Origin: DSWT01 sp035373625 | Lineage (GTDB): Bacteria; Chloroflexota; Anaerolineae; B4-G1; SLSP01 | Direction of reading: 5' to 3' | DNA length: 64,000 nt | Assembly (NCBI GenBank): GCA_035373625.1 | Contig: DAOSNS010000005.1 | Location: forward strand, 1-64,000 | Shown: positions 1 to 6,771 of the stretch, piece by piece | How the letters are laid out: each line of letters opens with the position of its first letter | Numbering within the stretch: position 1 is the first letter of the stretch | Notes under the pieces: generated by a model | What the model was told of the DNA's origin: nothing | Seen by the model: the letters and a program-made list of their open reading frames with translations, nothing else | Database searches by the model: none | Translations under genes and position numbers: made by a program

Positions 1-171
1 GATATGGCGATCCAACGCGGATCTGACGATCCGCTCGAAGCAGTTGAGAAACGCGAATCTGGCGATCCAACGCGGATCTGACGATCCAACGCGGATCTGA
101 CGATCCGCTCAAAGCGGTTGAGAAACGCGGATCTGGCGATCCAACGCGGATCTGACGATCCGCTCGAAGCC
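1..171. repeat. Degenerate tandem repeat
   Basis: A unit of about 54 bp runs from 7 to 60. A second unit (61-134) is longer because a 19-20 bp subunit (cgatccaacgcggatctga) is duplicated inside it. A third, partial copy runs to about 171. Copies differ by a few substitutions, such as gaagcagttg versus aaagcggttg. There are no unique spacers, so this is not CRISPR. Related wording (gagcggatc...gcggatctg) recurs near 14158 and 21741, so this is an expanded local copy of a dispersed repeat family. The repeat may continue beyond the window edge. Confidence 0.85.
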
Positions 172-239
172 AAATGAAGTTGCTGTAACGAGAATGATAA
201 AGCCCTGGGTAGGAGGGTTTTTGCGCTGCGTCATTTTCG

Positions 240-304
240 ATGTATGATGAGATAAGTGCGATTCGCCATTCGCAATTCGTCATTCGTAATTCGTCATTCG
301 TGAG
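240..304. repeat. Short 'attcgtcattcg' direct repeats ahead of first gene
   Basis: About four tandem degenerate copies of a 10-11 bp word (cgattcgccattcgcaattc and variants) sit immediately upstream of the start codon at 307 and would form its 5' leader. The same type of low-complexity word occurs near 33181, 49830 and 23700, sometimes inside coding sequence. No function is evident. Confidence 0.6.
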
Positions 305-306
305 GC

Positions 307-678
307 ATGATGAGACGGTTGTTTTATTTCTGTGTCGGGGTTGGGCTTGGGATCGGGTTGGCGCTGCTCATCGGGTGGGGGCTTTTCCCGGTGCAACGCG
401 CCAATTCGTCGCCGGCTATGCTGCGCCGCGATTATCAAGAAGAATACATCCGGCTAATCGCTGCCGCGTATCAGGTGGATGGCAATCTGACATTGGCACG
501 GCAGCGTCTGGCAGCCTTACAGGCCGCATCCCCCACGGCTCCTCTGGTCGAAGTCACCGAGCGGTGGATTGCTCAAGGGAAATCCACCGCCATCCTCACA
601 CCGCTGGTACAGTTGGCCCGTGACCTGGGGGTAAACACGCCTGCCATGCAACCGTACCTCCAGGGAGGCACTCCATGA
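307..678 (+). CDS. Membrane-anchored hypothetical protein (paralog of next gene)
   Basis: Encodes 123 residues. One N-terminal hydrophobic segment (about 5-27) is followed by a soluble helical domain of about 95 residues. The family is not recognised. The soluble part resembles that of the next gene: an aromatic-rich start, a middle 'GNL...R' stretch and a closing 'LARDLGVNTPAMQPY' that matches 'LATFYGVDTPAVRIY' there. The two genes overlap by ATGA at 675-678, so they are probably translationally coupled and arose by tandem duplication. Met at 307 or 310 could be the start; the ribosome-binding site is weak. An envelope location is inferred from the single anchor; no reaction can be assigned. 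Confidence 0.7.
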   Translation: MMRRLFYFCVGVGLGIGLALLIGWGLFPVQRANSSPAMLRRDYQEEYIRLIAAAYQVDGNLTLARQRLAALQAASPTAPLVEVTERWIAQGKSTAILTPLVQLARDLGVNTPAMQPYLQGGTP

Positions 679-1556
679 AGCCCTGGGGTGTGCTTATCCT
701 CGGTTTGGTGCTCGGCCTTGCGGCGGGATTGGTCTACACGTGGGTCATTGCGCCGCCTGAATACTACGATACTTATCCGCCCCTGCTCGATAAAGCGCAT
801 CGCGCCGACTGGATTGAGATGACGGCATTGGCCTATGGCGCAGAGGGCAATTGGAATCGCACCCAATTGCGTCTGTACGGGTTAACAGAAGCAGAGATCC
901 GTCCTGTCGTCGCTGCTGTACTGGAACAAGCTGTGGCCGCCGGGCGTCCCATCGTCGTCTTACAGCGGCTGGCAGAGCTGGCAACATTCTACGGCGTGGA
1001 TACGCCTGCCGTGCGCATTTACAGCGGAAAAGCGGCCGTCGTGCCCACGCCACACGCCGCGACACCGTCCCCCACCCCAACGGCGGTCCCGCCAACGGCA
1101 ACCCCTGTACCGTCCACGCCCACACCATCCCCTACCCCCAGGCCGACGCTCACGCCCATTTCCCCCACAGTCACGTCACAGCCGCTTGTGACGGCCCGTA
1201 TTGTCTCACAGACATTTACCTGTGAAGCGCACCCTTACATCACCGTCTCACTGATGTTATCGCACACCATCACGGTGCGACGGCGCGAACAGGTTGAGTG
1301 GCTGCCACTGCCGGGTCGGGAGGTTTGGCTGCTTTGGGAAGATGGCGCAGACCGCGCCGTCACGGGGTTCAAGCCGGAGATCGGATTGGATATTGCAGAC
1401 TTCGCTGTTGAGCCGGGGCATGTCTACAAACTGTACCTTGACATTCCACAGGGCGTGCCTCTCACAACCATTCAGGTGGAGCCTTGCGCTGTGGATGAAG
1501 GAGAGGGTTGGGTCAGTCGCTTCCTGGTGCTTTTAGAAGAAATGCCACCCGACTGA
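675..1556 (+). CDS. Membrane-anchored hypothetical protein with Pro/Thr linker
   Basis: Encodes 293 residues: an N-terminal membrane segment (about 5-26), a helical domain to about 115 that is paralogous to the preceding protein, a Pro/Thr/Ser linker (about 118-168) and a C-terminal probably beta-rich domain (about 172-290). Its start ATG overlaps the previous stop (ATGA). The linker style is typical of exported Chloroflexota proteins, so the C-terminal domain is probably outside the membrane. I do not recognise the domain family. The neighbouring paralog lacks linker and C-terminal domain, so this gene is the longer version of a duplicated pair. Confidence 0.75.
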   Translation: MKPWGVLILGLVLGLAAGLVYTWVIAPPEYYDTYPPLLDKAHRADWIEMTALAYGAEGNWNRTQLRLYGLTEAEIRPVVAAVLEQAVAAGRPIVVLQRLAELATFYGVDTPAVRIYSGKAAVVPTPHAATPSPTPTAVPPTATPVPSTPTPSPTPRPTLTPISPTVTSQPLVTARIVSQTFTCEAHPYITVSLMLSHTITVRRREQVEWLPLPGREVWLLWEDGADRAVTGFKPEIGLDIADFAVEPGHVYKLYLDIPQGVPLTTIQVEPCAVDEGEGWVSRFLVLLEEMPPD

Positions 1557-1587
1557 GAAGCCAAAATCTGCCAGGGGCTTGCGCTCT

Positions 1588-1610
1588 GTGGCGGGGCAAA
1601 GCCCCACCAC
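1588..1610. terminator. GC-rich hairpin, possible terminator
   Basis: A 10-bp near-perfect inverted repeat (gtggcggggc / gccccaccac, one mismatch) with an AAA loop follows the stop codon at 1556. No U-tract follows, so termination is uncertain. The core resembles the stronger hairpin at 2098-2122. Confidence 0.35.
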
Positions 1611-1704
1611 AAGAACGCTCTCTAAAGACGCTGTTTTAGCGGCATAACAGACAGCACGACGGGACAAAGTTTCCCAAATGCGCTGGCCCTACCCGATCGA
1701 GAGA

Positions 1705-1732
1705 TTGCATCCTGGCAAGCATGGCGTATAAT
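1705..1732 (+). promoter_or_regulatory. Sigma70-type promoter upstream of the YtxH-like gene
   Basis: A TTGCAT -35 element at 1705-1710 is separated by 16 bp from a consensus TATAAT at 1727-1732. It lies about 93 bp upstream of the start codon at 1825 in otherwise non-coding DNA. Assigned from sequence match only. Confidence 0.55.
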
Positions 1733-1824
1733 TAGGGCACGCTATCTGTAGGGAATTCTCACAGTTGGATGAGAATAGCGTTCCAACGTTTCAACGTTCA
1801 GACGGATTTTCAAGGGAGGTATAT

Positions 1825-2076
1825 ATGCGCAAATTCGGGGTGTTCCTGGCCGGTTTGATCGTCGGTTTGATGACGGGGGGAGTGGTGATGTTGCTTTTCG
1901 CGCCGGAGTCCGGTGCGACGTTGCAAAAGCGCATCCGCGAATGGGTCGAGCGGCTCATCGAAGAGGGGAAATCAGCGGCTGAATCGCGGCGTTTGGAGCT
2001 AGAACAGCAGTTAGAATCGTTCAAACAAGGACGCCCCATCGTGCTGCAAACGCCCGAGCCACCGACCACCGCATAA
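1825..2076 (+). CDS. YtxH-like small membrane protein
   Basis: Encodes 83 residues. The N-terminal glycine-rich membrane segment (about 3-25) ends in 'LLFAPESG', the typical YtxH signature, and is followed by an amphipathic charged helix (about 30-65). YtxH-family proteins are small envelope or stress-associated proteins of unclear mechanism. The start is fixed by a strong Shine-Dalgarno (aagggaggt) about 7 nt upstream; a longer reading frame beginning at 1765 lacks one. A promoter is visible at 1705-1732 and a terminator-like hairpin follows, so this looks like a single-gene transcript. Confidence 0.8.
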   Translation: MRKFGVFLAGLIVGLMTGGVVMLLFAPESGATLQKRIREWVERLIEEGKSAAESRRLELEQQLESFKQGRPIVLQTPEPPTTA

Positions 2077-2097
2077 AAGGGTTCGGGGCAAAAAACA

Positions 2098-2127
2098 AAC
2101 GGCGGGGCAATGCCCCGCCGTTTTACA
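2098..2127. terminator. Bidirectional intrinsic terminator
   Basis: A perfect 11-bp stem (aacggcggggc / gccccgccgtt) with an AAT loop lies between convergent genes. It is followed by TTTT-rich sequence on the plus strand and preceded by an A-rich run that serves the minus strand. It can terminate both the YtxH-like gene and the C26 amidotransferase gene. Confidence 0.75.
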
Positions 2128-2149
2128 TCATTTTTATTTAGATCAGCTC

Positions 2150-2884
2150 TCAGTGAGCAGAAGTATTGACGAACGCTTCAAATAGCGGCCACATCGTCTC
2201 CACAGCTTTAACCATCGCTTCGGGGTGCCACTGCACGCCAATGCAGAAAGGATGATTCTGGAGTTCGATAGCCTCGATCACGCCATCCTCAGCGGTTGCG
2301 ACCACCGTAAGCCCGTCACCGAGCGCCTTGACCGCCTGATGGTGCGCGCTGTTGACCTCAAAGGTTGTTCCTCCGAGGATTGTCGCCAGGCGACTACCGG
2401 CCACCAGGTTAACCCGGTGAACCAGCGTCTCCATAGGACGCGCAGGTACGTAACTGTGGTCAAGTGCGTTGGGGATGTACGCCGCAATATCCTGGTACAA
2501 GGTGCCCCCTAATGCCACGTTGAGAACCTGATGGCCCCGACAAATCGCCAGTAGGGGACGTCCCGAAGTCATCCACCGGCGCACCAATCCCAGCTCAGAA
2601 ACATCGCGCTCTGCGTCCACCTGCCCCATCCAGGGTTCGCTTTGTTCACCGTAAAGCACAGGGTCCACATCCCCACCGCCGGAGAGTAGCAAGCCGTCGA
2701 GGTGGGCGACAAGGACATCCCAATCCTCATCCATCACCGTCGGCGGAATGACGACCGGGGTGCCCCCCACATGCTGGATCGCACGGGTGTAGGTCTCCCC
2801 AACAGCGACCATAACGCTATGCAGCAAACGGGCGGAAGTGTCCTTCCGCCCGGTAATCCCAATCAGCGGTTTACGCAACGTCAC
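2150..2884 (-). CDS. Gamma-glutamyl-gamma-aminobutyrate hydrolase family protein (peptidase C26)
   Basis: Encodes 244 residues with the class I glutamine-amidotransferase fold. The nucleophile is Cys115 in 'AICRGHQVLNV', and the partner residues are His220/Glu222 in 'GVQWHPE'. The oxyanion and substrate loops 'LSGGGDVDP' and 'NSAHHQAV' fit PuuD-like enzymes, which cleave gamma-glutamyl amides such as gamma-glutamyl-GABA. Full length for the family (about 240-255). It lies 8 bp downstream of the L19 gene on the same strand, so it is probably co-transcribed with it. The exact substrate is not determined; no putrescine-catabolism genes are nearby. Confidence 0.88.
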   Translation of the reverse strand: MTLRKPLIGITGRKDTSARLLHSVMVAVGETYTRAIQHVGGTPVVIPPTVMDEDWDVLVAHLDGLLLSGGGDVDPVLYGEQSEPWMGQVDAERDVSELGLVRRWMTSGRPLLAICRGHQVLNVALGGTLYQDIAAYIPNALDHSYVPARPMETLVHRVNLVAGSRLATILGGTTFEVNSAHHQAVKALGDGLTVVATAEDGVIEAIELQNHPFCIGVQWHPEAMVKAVETMWPLFEAFVNTSAH

Positions 2885-2892
2885 CGGTATCC

Positions 2893-3246
2893 TTAGCTGC
2901 GCAGTTCCTTCAGACGTGCAGATTTGCCACTGCGGTCACGCAGGAAGTACAGCTTCGCACGGCGTACCTTCGAGTGACGCACGATCTCTACCTTCTCAAT
3001 ACGCGGTGAATAGAGCAGGAAGGTGCGTTCCACGCCGATGCCGTTAGAGGCGATACGCCGCACCGTGAAATTCGCATTGGAGCCTCGACCACGCATCCGA
3101 ATGATCGTCCCCTGAAAAACCTGAATGCGTTCGCGGTCCCCTTCGACAATGCGCACCGAGACTTTCACAATATCCCCAGGATGCAGTTCCGGGATATTGG
3201 GATTCGGCTCAGCCATCTGGCGTTCCAGTGATTGTACCAGGCTCAT
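2893..3246 (-). CDS. rplS: 50S ribosomal protein L19
   Basis: Encodes 117 residues, normal for L19. Recognised by 'IPELHPGDIVKVSVRIVEG', 'RIQVFQGTIIRMRGRG', 'NFTVRRIASNGIGVERTF' and 'VRRAKLYFLRDRSGKSARL'. It is a structural protein of the large subunit at the 30S-50S interface. The start at 3246 is chosen because a gggggaga Shine-Dalgarno lies 7-8 nt upstream and the protein begins at the family's usual point; the frame remains open upstream to 3330. It is transcribed from a consensus-like promoter at 3311-3338. The usual trmD/rimM neighbours are absent. Confidence 0.97.
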   Translation of the reverse strand: MSLVQSLERQMAEPNPNIPELHPGDIVKVSVRIVEGDRERIQVFQGTIIRMRGRGSNANFTVRRIASNGIGVERTFLLYSPRIEKVEIVRHSKVRRAKLYFLRDRSGKSARLKELRS

Positions 3247-3284
3247 TTTATCATCTCCCCCAAACATCATTTGTCCAAAAACTT

Positions 3285-3302
3285 GCCGCCATAACTGGCG
3301 GC
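3285..3302 (-). promoter_or_regulatory. Leader hairpin upstream of rplS
   Basis: A 6-bp inverted repeat (gccgcc / ggcggc) with a 6-nt loop lies between the predicted rplS promoter and start codon, within a leader of roughly 60 nt. Ribosomal-protein leaders are often autoregulatory; here this is only a structural suggestion. Confidence 0.3.
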
Positions 3303-3310
3303 GAAGGGAA

Positions 3311-3338
3311 ATTATACCATAGTCTTGCATAATGGCAA
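3311..3338 (-). promoter_or_regulatory. Sigma70-type promoter for rplS
   Basis: Read on the minus strand: TTGCCA (3338-3333), 16-bp spacer, TATAAT (3316-3311), about 65 bp upstream of the rplS start. It lies just past the stop codon of the upstream LysM gene. Confidence 0.7.
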
Positions 3339-3342
3339 TCGC

Positions 3343-4305
3343 TTATTTGACCCGAACGCGCCAGCCCTCCTGAAGGTAATCGGGATCGCGCGGCAGGCCA
3401 CGGCTTTCCCAAAGGTGGGCATTCCATGCCCAGAACTGTTGTTTGGTCAGCCCATGCCGCCTGATGATGCCCCATACGGTATCATTGGCGGTCACGGTGA
3501 TATACACGGATTGAGGAATGGCGGTCACTCCGGTCGCATCGGGTTCAGGCGTCAGGGGGGTTTCGGGCGCCGCCATACACTGAACATTGAGCGATTGAAG
3601 TATCGGCCAGTGCACCTTCTCTGTCACGGCAGCATGATAGACGCTGAAAAAGTCCACGCCGTGACGCGCGACGCTTTCAATCCAGGGGATGAGTTCTTCA
3701 GGCAGGAAAGCCGCCCCCTGCAATTTATACAACGGCGAGAGCACGGGATAAACTTCCGGCGTGCTGCCCCACACCAGGCTGAGCGTATCCAGGGTTTGGT
3801 AAATATCGCGGTGGACAAGCTGATCCGGATTGCTGCCCCAAGCCGCGAAAGCCAGGGGCATCCATCCCCCCTGGCAGAGAGGGGCAAGCACGTCCAGGAC
3901 CCGCCGATCCGGCATATGAACCGGCGGTGGAGCCGCCAGGTAAAGACGCTGGCGCGGGATTTCGACGTTGTCCAAAGCCGCAGCCAGCGGACGGATCTGG
4001 TCGGCGGTCACCCAGGCATTTCCCAGGAATATCACCGTGGCCTCGTAGCCCAGATTCTGGGATTCCACGATGGCTTTCAACGCTTCTTGAGGGATGCGGT
4101 CGGTCACCTGCACCCAGGCCAGCGGGTGAAACCCCATGGTGCGCACTCGCTTGACCATCGTGCGCGCCGTCTCGGTGAAATAATACGGCCCATGGCCAAC
4201 TTTGACCAACAGATAGGTCGCTTCAATGCTGGTTGCCATCTCCGCCGCGCGTTGGAGATCGTACGAATGGGCTAACCAGATTCCTTTCCCGCAAAGTTTT
4301 GCCAT
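3343..4305 (-). CDS. LysM-domain protein with N-terminal TIM-barrel-like domain
   Basis: Encodes 320 residues. Residues 268-320 form a LysM module ('YITVTANDTVWGIIRRHGL' ... 'LQEGWRVRV'), which binds N-acetylglucosamine-containing glycans such as peptidoglycan. Residues 1-240 ('KGIWLAHSYDLQRAAEMA', 'YLLVKVGHGPYYF', 'GFHPLAWVQV') have the strand pattern of glycoside-hydrolase-like TIM barrels, but no clear catalytic acidic pair is visible, so the enzyme activity is unproven. The start at 4305 is preceded by 'acggag' 6 nt upstream. No convincing signal peptide begins at this Met; a longer in-frame start at 4368 would add a hydrophobic stretch, so secretion remains open. Confidence 0.7.
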   Translation of the reverse strand: MAKLCGKGIWLAHSYDLQRAAEMATSIEATYLLVKVGHGPYYFTETARTMVKRVRTMGFHPLAWVQVTDRIPQEALKAIVESQNLGYEATVIFLGNAWVTADQIRPLAAALDNVEIPRQRLYLAAPPPVHMPDRRVLDVLAPLCQGGWMPLAFAAWGSNPDQLVHRDIYQTLDTLSLVWGSTPEVYPVLSPLYKLQGAAFLPEELIPWIESVARHGVDFFSVYHAAVTEKVHWPILQSLNVQCMAAPETPLTPEPDATGVTAIPQSVYITVTANDTVWGIIRRHGLTKQQFWAWNAHLWESRGLPRDPDYLQEGWRVRVK

Positions 4306-4476
4306 ACGCTGCTCCGTTGCAAAAGTAGGGTTCATTATAAATGCGATTACACAAACCGCAAGACCCAATCACCAAAGATGTGCGCTTGACAAGCCGCCAC
4401 TGCTCTTTACAATGAAAAGCATGCAACGAGAGAGTTCAAGCGAGTCAAGGATGGCTACCCGGTCGGAGGTGCCGGC

Positions 4477-5910
4477 ATGCGCTGGTATCACAGCCTGACC
4501 GTACCTCAACGACGGGTGCTCGGTGTATTGACGGCCGGCTTTATCCTCGTGGTCGGACTTCTGGCATGGAGTGTGTGGACGACCCTCACTTCACAGCCCC
4601 AACTTACACCGCCGCCACCGACGATGTTTCAGAATTCGGTCCTCCCATCGCCGACGCGCCCATCATCGCCGACACCTGTGCCCGCCTTCACCGGCACGCC
4701 GCTGCCTACTGCCACCCCGCTGCCGCCTTTCGATGTGGCGCAGGCCGGTATCATCGCTGCCGGTGTCTCCGATGCGCGCGGCCTTTTGCCACGCTGGAGC
4801 ACGCCGCTAACGTTGGTAGACACGCACACTATGGCCGTTATCCTCTATCGGCGCTATAATGATCAGCCCCCACTCCCCTTGCAAATCGAACCCACGTTGA
4901 AAGCCCTGCGGCTTTGGGACTGGAAAGAGGGGCAGGTGCGCGTTGATCCCGTAGCGCAGGCCCCGGTATTGGCTGCGCTATATGCCGCAGACACCGACGA
5001 TCTCTATTTGCGCCGCGATTGGAACGGTCTACGCGACATTCTGGAATGGCAAATCGCGTATGGTTATGCGCACGCGATTCCCAATCAATACGGACAGTTG
5101 TCCCGGCTCATCGCCAACGCCGATTCCCTGGATCATCGCCTGGCCCTGACCGCCGCAGGCGACGGCGACGCACTCTTCTCCCTATGGCTGTACGCGGGCG
5201 CAACGCCGGACAGTGCGCAGGCGCAAGAGCTGGTCAACATTATCGCCACGGCCCATGCACCGCGTTGGAAAGTCAGCGACCCGTTGTTGAATGATCTCTC
5301 GCGGCTGTCACTGGATTCAGGCGCCGCTTTCGTGAGGGATTTGTATGTCCGGGGTGGTCAAACTGCCGTAGACGCAGCGGTATTGCGGCCTCCTCGTTCT
5401 ACCGAACACTTGTTGCACGTCGAGCGTTACCTTGCCGATGATACGCCGGTGCAGGTAACGCCGCTCCAGCCGAAATTGGAACGCGGCTGGGTGCTCACGC
5501 AGACCGAGACGTTGGGAGAGTTGCTGTTGCGGCTGGCGTTGCGGGAATGGAGCCACGGCGCGCTCGATGTGGACAGTATCTCCGGCTGGGGCGGCGATCT
5601 GTTACAGGTGTGGGATGGGCCGGGAGACGCCGATGTCGTGCTCTGGCAGACGGTCTGGGATTCCAATGCAGCTGCGGTGAATTTCTACGGGGATCTGGTG
5701 AAGATTCTGCCGCGTCCCTTGTTGCCGGGACTGATCCGCGACAAGACGACCGACACTGCTCTGCGCGGGGGCCGCTGGTGGGCCGGTCGGCAGGGTGCCG
5801 TCTATCTCTACCGTTCGCTCAACCGCGTGTGGCTGGTGTGGGGGAAAGATGAGGCAGCAGTCAAGACAGTTGCCAGCACGTTGCGGCAGCAATCGAGGAT
5901 TAGGAATTAG
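4477..5910 (+). CDS. Membrane-anchored protein of unknown function
   Basis: Encodes 477 residues: one N-terminal membrane segment (about 13-36), a Pro/Thr/Ser linker (about 42-84) and a globular domain of about 390 residues with many Trp and Leu ('LRLWDWKEGQVRVDPVAQAPVLAALYAADT', cut here to a recognisable piece: LRLWDWKEGQVRVDP). The start is set by a cggaggtg Shine-Dalgarno 8 nt upstream. The architecture is that of an exported, membrane-tethered protein. The family is not recognised and no catalytic motif is evident. It stands alone between the LysM gene (divergent) and a SanA-like gene. Confidence 0.72.
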   Translation: MRWYHSLTVPQRRVLGVLTAGFILVVGLLAWSVWTTLTSQPQLTPPPPTMFQNSVLPSPTRPSSPTPVPAFTGTPLPTATPLPPFDVAQAGIIAAGVSDARGLLPRWSTPLTLVDTHTMAVILYRRYNDQPPLPLQIEPTLKALRLWDWKEGQVRVDPVAQAPVLAALYAADTDDLYLRRDWNGLRDILEWQIAYGYAHAIPNQYGQLSRLIANADSLDHRLALTAAGDGDALFSLWLYAGATPDSAQAQELVNIIATAHAPRWKVSDPLLNDLSRLSLDSGAAFVRDLYVRGGQTAVDAAVLRPPRSTEHLLHVERYLADDTPVQVTPLQPKLERGWVLTQTETLGELLLRLALREWSHGALDVDSISGWGGDLLQVWDGPGDADVVLWQTVWDSNAAAVNFYGDLVKILPRPLLPGLIRDKTTDTALRGGRWWAGRQGAVYLYRSLNRVWLVWGKDEAAVKTVASTLRQQSRIRN

Positions 5911-6000
5911 GGATTGGGGAATGGCTCCCGTAGGGACGCCTGAATCTAATCTAAACCTGCGCCTCTGCCCCAAAATGGCCGATGGCTAGGGGGGCTTTTT

Positions 6001-6708
6001 ATGGAGGGATGCACGATAAAAGCAAAGGCAGGTGTGAAAACGAAATTAAAATGGATGGCGCTGGCCGTCTTGATGGGCGGGACGCTGTGCGCCGTATGGA
6101 CAGCCTGGACACTGACGGCGCGTTACAAACGCGCGATGTATATGCCGGCCGAGATCGAACGGGTCCCCCAAAAGCCGGTTGCCGTAGTCTTCGGCGCGGG
6201 CTACTGGCCAAGCGGAGCGTTGAGCATGGTGCTCAAAGACCGGCTGGACGCCGCCATTGAGCTTTATCGCGCCGGACGGGTGCAGAAGTTGCTCTTCAGC
6301 GGCGATAATCGTTTTGTGGATTATAATGAGCCGGCGAAAATGTTAGAGTACGCGCTCACGCAGGGCGTTCCCCGCGAGGACATCGTGCTCGACTACGCCG
6401 GGCGACGCACCTACGACACCTGCTACCGCGCCCGCGATATCTTCCAGGTACAGGATGTGGTGCTGGTCACACAACGCTATCATCTGCCACGCGCACTCAA
6501 CACCTGCCACGCCCTGGGCTTGAATGCCGTCGGCTATGTGGCCGACCGGCAACCTTATCCGCGCCGCGACCTCGCCTGGTACTGGACGCGGGAAACCGTC
6601 GCCCTCTGGCGCGCCTGGTGGGACATCTACATCGTCCGCGCCCAGCCGGTGTTAGGCGAGCCGTTGCCGATTTTTGGGGGAGTAAAGGGAAATGAGAAAG
6701 AGAAATGA
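6001..6708 (+). CDS. SanA/YdcF family (DUF218) envelope protein
   Basis: Encodes 235 residues with an N-terminal membrane segment (about 18-40) and a DUF218 domain. Diagnostic stretches are 'AVVFGAGYWPSGALSMVLKD', 'LLFSGDN', 'DYAGRRTYDTCYRARDIF' and 'LVTQRYHLPRAL'. In Enterobacteria SanA affects vancomycin permeability of the envelope; the biochemical activity of the family is not established. A ggggggc element 6 nt upstream supports the start. Length fits SanA (about 240). Confidence 0.85.
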   Translation: MEGCTIKAKAGVKTKLKWMALAVLMGGTLCAVWTAWTLTARYKRAMYMPAEIERVPQKPVAVVFGAGYWPSGALSMVLKDRLDAAIELYRAGRVQKLLFSGDNRFVDYNEPAKMLEYALTQGVPREDIVLDYAGRRTYDTCYRARDIFQVQDVVLVTQRYHLPRALNTCHALGLNAVGYVADRQPYPRRDLAWYWTRETVALWRAWWDIYIVRAQPVLGEPLPIFGGVKGNEKEK

Positions 6709-6771
6709 ACGAAGAGTGTCATTCATTACCCGTTACTCAATTACTCATCACCGATCACACAAGGAGTCACA

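Noticed and set aside
1..171. Possible CRISPR array
   Set aside because: Units are contiguous and irregular in length with no unique spacers, and no cas genes are present.
240..623. 127-residue ORF overlapping the first gene
   Set aside because: It begins in the repeat leader and overlaps the better gene at 307 in another frame; composition is that of a shadow frame.
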